Source: Diphasiastrum complanatum
Taxonomy: Eukaryota; Streptophyta; Lycopodiopsida; Lycopodiales; Lycopodiaceae
DNA: 64,000 nucleotides
Assembly: GCA_029204225.1 (NCBI GenBank)
Contig: CM055095.1
Location: 12,424,399-12,488,398, forward strand
Reading direction: 5' to 3'
Both the position numbers and the translations under genes were made by a program. Each line of letters starts with the position of its first letter. Position 1 is the stretch's first letter. Positions 36,691-43,706 of this stretch are shown here, one piece after another. Under the pieces are notes generated by a model, which was given only the letters and a program-made list of their open reading frames with translations, made no database searches and was not told the DNA's origin.

Positions 36691-37412
36691 AGGCCCCAGG
36701 CGCTACAGGGATACTAGAGCAGGCAGGAGAGAAGGGACGAGAGGCAGCAGCAGCGAGGGAGGCCGGGGCAGAGGAGAGCCAGGGATGGTGTGGAGCTAGC
36801 GGGGAGGGAGAGAGAGAGAGAGAGAGAGAGCCCGTGTTATGTGGTCCATACCCTTTGCTAGACACTTGTCATTCTGGCCTTAAGAAAAACAATGCATGGC
36901 CACATGTCAGGTTGCCTGAAAAAAAATTTCGACACGTGTCGTGCAACATGTGTTTAGACGTGTTGATGTGGCATGACACATCGTGCACATACTCACTGGT
37001 GGTATGGATACGGTCTCCGTGTTGAGCACGAATTGGTCGACTAAACTTTTTTTCAAAATAGTAGGAACATATTAGCACTTTGGGCCCTTCAGTTATATAT
37101 TTATATTGAGTACATTTCGAGTATGTTTGAGTATGTTCAATAGCATTAATAAATAACCAACTTACAAAAATGTAATTATCTAAGCACATGTGGTTAACTA
37201 CCACAACTGCAATTATTCTAACTGCTGATGTGTTAAGATGCCATCACAAATGGATCATGGATTCTAAGTCATATCTCCAACAAGAAAGTGTAGAAAATCA
37301 GAAACTAACCGTGCGCAAGTTCTAGCTACAATCAGGAGACCAAAAGTAGTTACAAACCATAAATGCACAGAAATGCGTTTCGGAAAACGCGTTTCTCCTC
37401 CCAGAATCGTAC

Positions 37413-37463
<51 letters not shown>

Positions 37464-40400
37464 TAGGTCCCGCGGTACTGGGTACCGCGGATCCCGGTAC
37501 CGCGGGACCATACTGGTACCGCGGTACCACAATATAATAATATATTTATTATTTAATATTTTTTAAATTTTTTTTTACCTAAACCTACCCGCCCCCCTTG
37601 CATTTCCTCTGAAATTTTTTTGCGCCCTCTCCGCCCTGCCATCGCTGCTGGTTTTTCTTGCCTGCCTTTGATTCCTTGCGTCGCCCATCGCCCACGCAAC
37701 GCCCTGCCTTGCATCTGATTTCCTTTGCCCTGCATTCGCCCATTTTCAGCGTCTCTCCAACAGTGAACCTTGCTATTTTTTTTCCAGCAATCCATGCCTC
37801 ATTTCATCTGCAACGGTGCAATCCGACCTTTCCGGTCTGTGGGACGAGGTAGACATTGTCAGGCGGGTTGCCGACAAGGCCAACAAGACCGGTCAGAAGA
37901 TCGTGCGCTGCCGATACTGTCTCGTCGAGTTTGCTGCATCCCTCACTCGCCTTAAAGGCCATCTGCTCGGTGCACGCGCCAAAAATGGTGCCACCTTGAA
38001 TGCTGCCCCTTGTGGCAGCATGACCGTCCCCGACAGGCAGCGACTACTGGACACCTACGGGCCGCGGCTCGTGGCAGGGGAGAACACCATTTCAGAGGGC
38101 GTTCTCCGATTTTGCACCGCTCCTTATGTGACTAACCCAGAGTTGCTGCCTGCTTGGCTGGCATGCACGAGGATAGGGAGTGCATCCTCCTCCGGTCCCT
38201 TTGCCCCTCAGACAGTTCTGCCTCATGCACCCCCATCTGCTCAGATTCCGGTGGATCCCGTCCCATCGCGTCCGACAGTTGCCACTGCGGTTCCACCACC
38301 ACCCACTGTTGCTCGCACTCCACCAGTCTACGACTTTCTCATGGACTCTCCGCCACCCGAGCAGGCCCAGGATGGTACTGGGCGGGCCTTTGAGGATGTG
38401 GAATTCTTCCTTCCCTTCCCATCCGGATGACCTCCTCAGCCAGCAGTTTTCGTACCCCATGCCAGATGTTGCCCCTCCACCAGTGCACCCCACCTATGCT
38501 GCTGCACCCATCCCTGCCAGTGCATCCCACTCTCCCCATTCCACGTCTCCAGCCGATGCATCCACCAGCGCCCAGCCTGTCGCGTCATCGTCCATTCCCG
38601 TCACGGTTGGTGCACCGTGCTGGAGGTCCACCACCCGTCGTCCACCAGTGAGAGCCCTCGTGCAGCAGACCATTCGCGACGCGCATCAGCCGCACATGGA
38701 CAGAGAGGCCACACAGGCCGTGGCCAGTCTGGTTTACGAGCTGAACCTGCCCTTTGCCATCACCGACTCTGAGCCCTTCAGAAGGGCCTTCCGCCTTGCA
38801 CAGTCTGTCAGCCCTAGCTGGAGAGTCCCTAGTTCAGAGGTTGTCCGCACACACATGCTGAGGGATAGGGTCGAGTCCTTGTCTAGAGAGATGGAGCCTC
38901 TGCGTCGGCACTGGGCCACTTACGGTTGCAGCATCATGTCCGATGGCTGGACTGATGATGTCAGGAGGAGGCCGATCCTCAACATACTGGTCTCCAGCTG
39001 CATGGGCACACAGTTTTTGAGGGCAGTGGATTGCAGCAGGGGGGGGAGAGTCATATCTGCAGAGTTCATGTTTGATGTCATCAGGTCTTCCATCCTAGCC
39101 ATAGGCCCACAGCATGTCGTCACGGTGGTGACGGACAATGCCACGAACTGCATTCAGATGGGTGTACTGCTAGAGGCCGAGTTCCCTCATATTGTTCATA
39201 CCCCCTGTGCAGCCCACGACATAGACCTTCTGATGGGGGACATTGGAGCACTTCCCTGGGTTAGAGCCATCGTCCGGGAGGCCCTCTTCCTGGTGACTTT
39301 TGTCACCAGAAAGAGGCGTGTTCTTGCCATGTTCCGGGTGTTCAGCCATCTGGACCTCCGTAAGCCAGCCCCCACGCGCTTTGCATTCGACTTGGTGGTC
39401 ATCGACCGTTTGATCAGGTGCAGGGCCCAGCTTCTACAGATGGTTGCCAGTGATCTTTGGGGTGCCAGTACATTTCCGCACACTGAGGATGGGGAGCACT
39501 TTCTTCCACGGTGAGGGGAGACCAGTTCTGGAGGGATGCACAGACATTGTCAGGACTGCTTCGACCACTCTACATTGTGCTCCGCATGGCTGACAACGAG
39601 GGGTCGACACTTGGACTGGTGTATGAGCTCATGGACCGGATTGGACAGTTCCTGCAGCTACCCATCTTGCAGCCAGAGAGGTAAGCGGTACAGTGTTGCA
39701 ATTGACCTTTATCTTTCTAGTACTTGCTAGTTTGTTTTTCTGTCAGTGTTGAGCTTTTTCGTAATGCCCTAAACCACATGCCCCTCACCTGCAGGATGAC
39801 AGAGCTGAAGTTCATATGGGAGACGCGGTGGAACTACTTCCACAGGAGTATCCACAGCGTTGCACACATGCTGCATCCCCTCTTCCTCTCTCCGACACAG
39901 ATCGCAGACAGAGAGCTTGAGGCCGATTGGCTTCAGTACATTCACAGGGTGGGTCCACACATAGGTTTGGATCCTATCAGGCTCATGGAGGAGCTCGCTG
40001 CATTTCGTTTCGGCATGGGCACATTCGGCCACCCGGCTGCCAAGGACCCAGAGAGGAGGCAGCTACCCATTACCTGGTGGACCATGTTCGGTAGCACATA
40101 CCCATCTATACAGCGTCTTGCATTGCGTGTCCTTTCTCAGGTATGCATCTCATTTTATCCTCCATTTTTTGTGTTTCGTTGAAGTTTCACCTCTGCCACA
40201 ATGTGCTGAAGTATTTCAGAGCACGCACCACAGGACTGTGCTGCCTCCGTGTGTGAGCGTAATTGGAGCACATGGGCACTGATTCACACGAGGAGAAGGA
40301 ACCGCTTGTCAGTGAGTCAGTTGGAGCGGTTGGTGTTCTGTAGCACCAACGCACGTCTCACCAGGAGGCTTCCGACCATTACGAGCGCATTGCAGGTGAT

Positions 40401-43400
40401 AAGCTAACCTTTCACAGCATGTTGGTTGACTCCTGGTATGTTGGTTTCATTTCTTGATAGAGTTGTTTCTCTGACATGCCAATTTTAAACCTTGCAGACG
40501 AAGATATCCGATTTGGAGCGCCAGGTTGACTTGCCTACGGACAGCACCCATCCCATGCCTGCAGATGACCTGGGCACACAGTTGATGGCAGAGAGAGAGA
40601 GAGGGAGCTTGCCGAGATGAGAGAGAGAGAGCTTGGGCTTGAGCACAGAGAGCCCCCATTGTATGAGGCAGATGAGCCAGTGTCAGAGGATGAGCATGAT
40701 GAGGATGAGCCCATTCAGGTTGTGTTTGCCAGACCAGAGAGGGATGAGGCAGATTATACAGGTGCAGGGCACACGCCACGGGCAGGGGTCACAGGTGCAT
40801 CACGTGGCAGAGGTGGGACACATGGCACATGTTATACCGGCAGACAGGCAGGGCACACAGGGGGGGGCAGTGGCATACCTACCTATGTCGACATGATGGA
40901 GGAGGCTCTTGATAGAGGGCAGAGTGGTTTAGATGCCGGTCCCGCAGATGTTTGAATGCGTGCAGCACAGAGTCATGGCCGTTACTACGACAGCACACCA
41001 GAGGAGGCACCTGATGACTTTCATTGCACAGATTGGGAGGCCATGCAGGGTCTACAGGGTGCACATGATGAGGCACAGGATGAGGCTTGGGTTGATTCAG
41101 GGGTTGGTGCACAGGATGATTCAAAGGTTGGTGCACAGGATGATTTAGAGGCTGGTGCATAGGATGAGTCCCAGAGCCCAGAGCATTTGTATTCGGATGC
41201 CCAGCTGGCCGACTTGGTTGCCACATTGGATTCAGAGGCCCAGTAGATGCCGAGTGTCAGGGCGCCCCCATCATCTCTTGCCAGCATGCCACACACAGAG
41301 TCCCAGCCAGAGCAGCCGCATGAGGTGCCTACAGTTCCTCCAGCTCCTCAGAGGGTGTATGTGCGTCGCACAGCTCCTCCAGTGCCACCGATGCCATTTA
41401 GGCCTGCAGCCCCTCCATCGCCGTCCACTTCTGCAGCACCAGGTCTCCATGGCAGGCCACCATCTGTGCCCAGGTTTTCTCTTGCAGCGCCCACATCCAC
41501 AGTGGCTCCTCCAGTGGCAGCACCCACGTCACATCCTCCTCCTTTGGCAGCACCCAGGATGTACCAGTACCGGCCACCACAGCGCCCCTTTCAGTACATA
41601 TCGCCACTGTACTCGCCTCCTGCACAGCCAGTTCCTCCACCTGCAGCAGCCCCACGGGCACACACTCCACGAGCCCATCCTCCTCGCTCAGTTGCACAGG
41701 GAGTTCCCTCTTTTGCTTCCCTATCCCAGCCGGCCTCAGCTTGGGCCCAGCCTAGCCAGCCAGGTGATTTGCATGGGGGTGACGAGGCATTGACAGCTCC
41801 TCTTGTCCGCAAGAGACCAGGCAGGCCCAAGGGTGCACCGAACAAGAAAGGCAAGGCACAGAAACTGCCAGGGAGGAGAGGACGACCACGCAGGGCTCTA
41901 GGTACAGGTAGAGGTGCAGTATCACAGCTAGTTGGAGCAGGTGTTGTTGGTTTGGCCTGCTTGGGGGCTGATGCGGAGGCTGATTGGGAGGATGAGGATG
42001 ACGAGTCTTCCCCCTCGGATACACAGCCCATGCCAGTTCCAGACAGGCAGAGATATCGGCTGCGAGAGTCAGCTCGGGGCCCTGAGTTGTTTCCAGAGCA
42101 TTCGTCTGAGTCAGAGCCAGAGCATTGATTGTGGCTCCGTTGTTTTAGTTTCAGTAGTTTGTCTCTAGCAGACGGTCTACCATTGTACTCAGATGATTTT
42201 TCACATTATATACAGTGTTTGGCCTACATTATTTGCTGCACATTGTGCGTATGTCGCTCTGTACATGTGATGCTTTATTTTATGTTGAAGAATTCTATGT
42301 GCGTGTCTGAATCCTATTTTCATTTAATTTTGTTTGAAGTGAATGCTAGCTTCACATATATGCACCTACATCATGAGCACAACAATCACCCCTACACCCC
42401 AAACGACATTTCATAAACACATGTAATACATCTGCATTTAAAAAAATTACAGACATTGCATCTTACATGACCAGGCTCGCGTTGCACAAAAAACAACTAT
42501 GTATATATTCAACCGTTGTATCAGGATAACATCACATATACTGTCATTTTTTTAAGCAGCCATCTAGTTATTTGCTGCACCATAAACTGCCGAAAACTAC
42601 ATAGCAACAGTCCGCCACATACGGGTGGACCTCATCTATTCTAAACATCCCTCACTGATCCTCCACCAACTCCTCGCCCTCGTCTGGTGCATTGTTTTGT
42701 CGCTCTTGCTCTGCCTCCCGGTTAGCCCGAGCTGCCTCCTGGTTAGCCCGACGTCTGGCCGCCCTTTCCCTGACCATGATGAGCTGCCGTCGTGTGAAAT
42801 TCATTCCGATCTGCTCATCCAGATCCAGCTCGACAGCGGGGACAGGATCCACAGCGGGGGCGGGCGGCTCCGGTTCCGGATTTCTCTGTCGAGTCTGTCG
42901 CAGCATCTCTCGGATATTTGCCTCTTGCTTCCGATGCCTCTCGTTGTGCCTTCGGATATCTTCCTCAAGCTTTCTCCTGGCTTCGCCCTCGGGCTTCGGT
43001 GGTATGCGCTCAGCCATCTCGATCGACCTTCTCCTCACAGCACCCTGATCCTTGAACACCCTCTCACAGCACCCTGGCTCTCAAACAGCCTCTCACAGCC
43101 TGTCACCGGCTCTCGCTTGCTCTCTCACTGTCTATCACTAGCCCTCTCACAGCCTCTGAAAATGCCGACCACAATGGCATTGTGAGTGCCTATTTATCCC
43201 CACAGCCTGATCGGCCATGTGGATCCCCATCATCCCTCCATGTGCCTCTGTACCTGCCCCCATGTGATGCTCCCCCCTGTGTTGGTCTCCCATTGGGCCC
43301 ATGGTCTGCTCACCCACAATGCCCATGTGCCTCTGTACTTGCCCCCATGTGATGCTACCCCCCTGTGTTGGTCTCCCATTGGCCCCTCGGTCTGCTCACT

Positions 43401-43644
43401 CGCAGTGCCCATGTGCCATTGCAACAGTCCCTTGCATCATGTACTGTACCCTCTTTTTTTACTTTTTTTTGTCCTTTTTTGGTAGTTAATATGCAAAAAA
43501 AAATTACTAAAAATATATTAAAAAATAAAAAAAATTATTAAAAATGGTACCGCCCTGGTACCGCGGATCCCAGGGCGGTACCGTACCGGCGGTACCACTG
43601 ATATGGTACCGGCGGTACCATACCAGCGGTACCAGAGGCTACTA

Positions 43645-43706
<62 letters not shown>

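Larger units (their letters stand above)
37462..43646 (+). mobile_element. hAT-B element, nearly complete, two convergent genes
   Basis: This 6,185-bp element has ends beginning CATAG (37,462) and, inverted, CATAG (43,646-43,642), inside TA repeats that supply an ATATATAT target duplication. Each end has an array of GGTACC palindromes (four left, seven right). The plus strand encodes a spliced transposase (about 37,790-42,128) with BED finger, DUF659 core, dimerisation domain and a long AT-hook tail. The minus strand encodes a second small gene (43,059-42,652) convergent with it. The transposase has two frameshifts and three in-frame stops, so it is probably inactive. Confidence 0.82.

Noticed and set aside
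36609..37025. Plus-strand ORF with long Arg-Glu run
   Set aside because: It is a translation of the (GA)30 tract. The real coding signal is the Copia integrase on the opposite strand.
38092..39483. Minus-strand ORFs across the hAT-B transposase
   Set aside because: They are shadow frames of the plus-strand DUF659 coding region.
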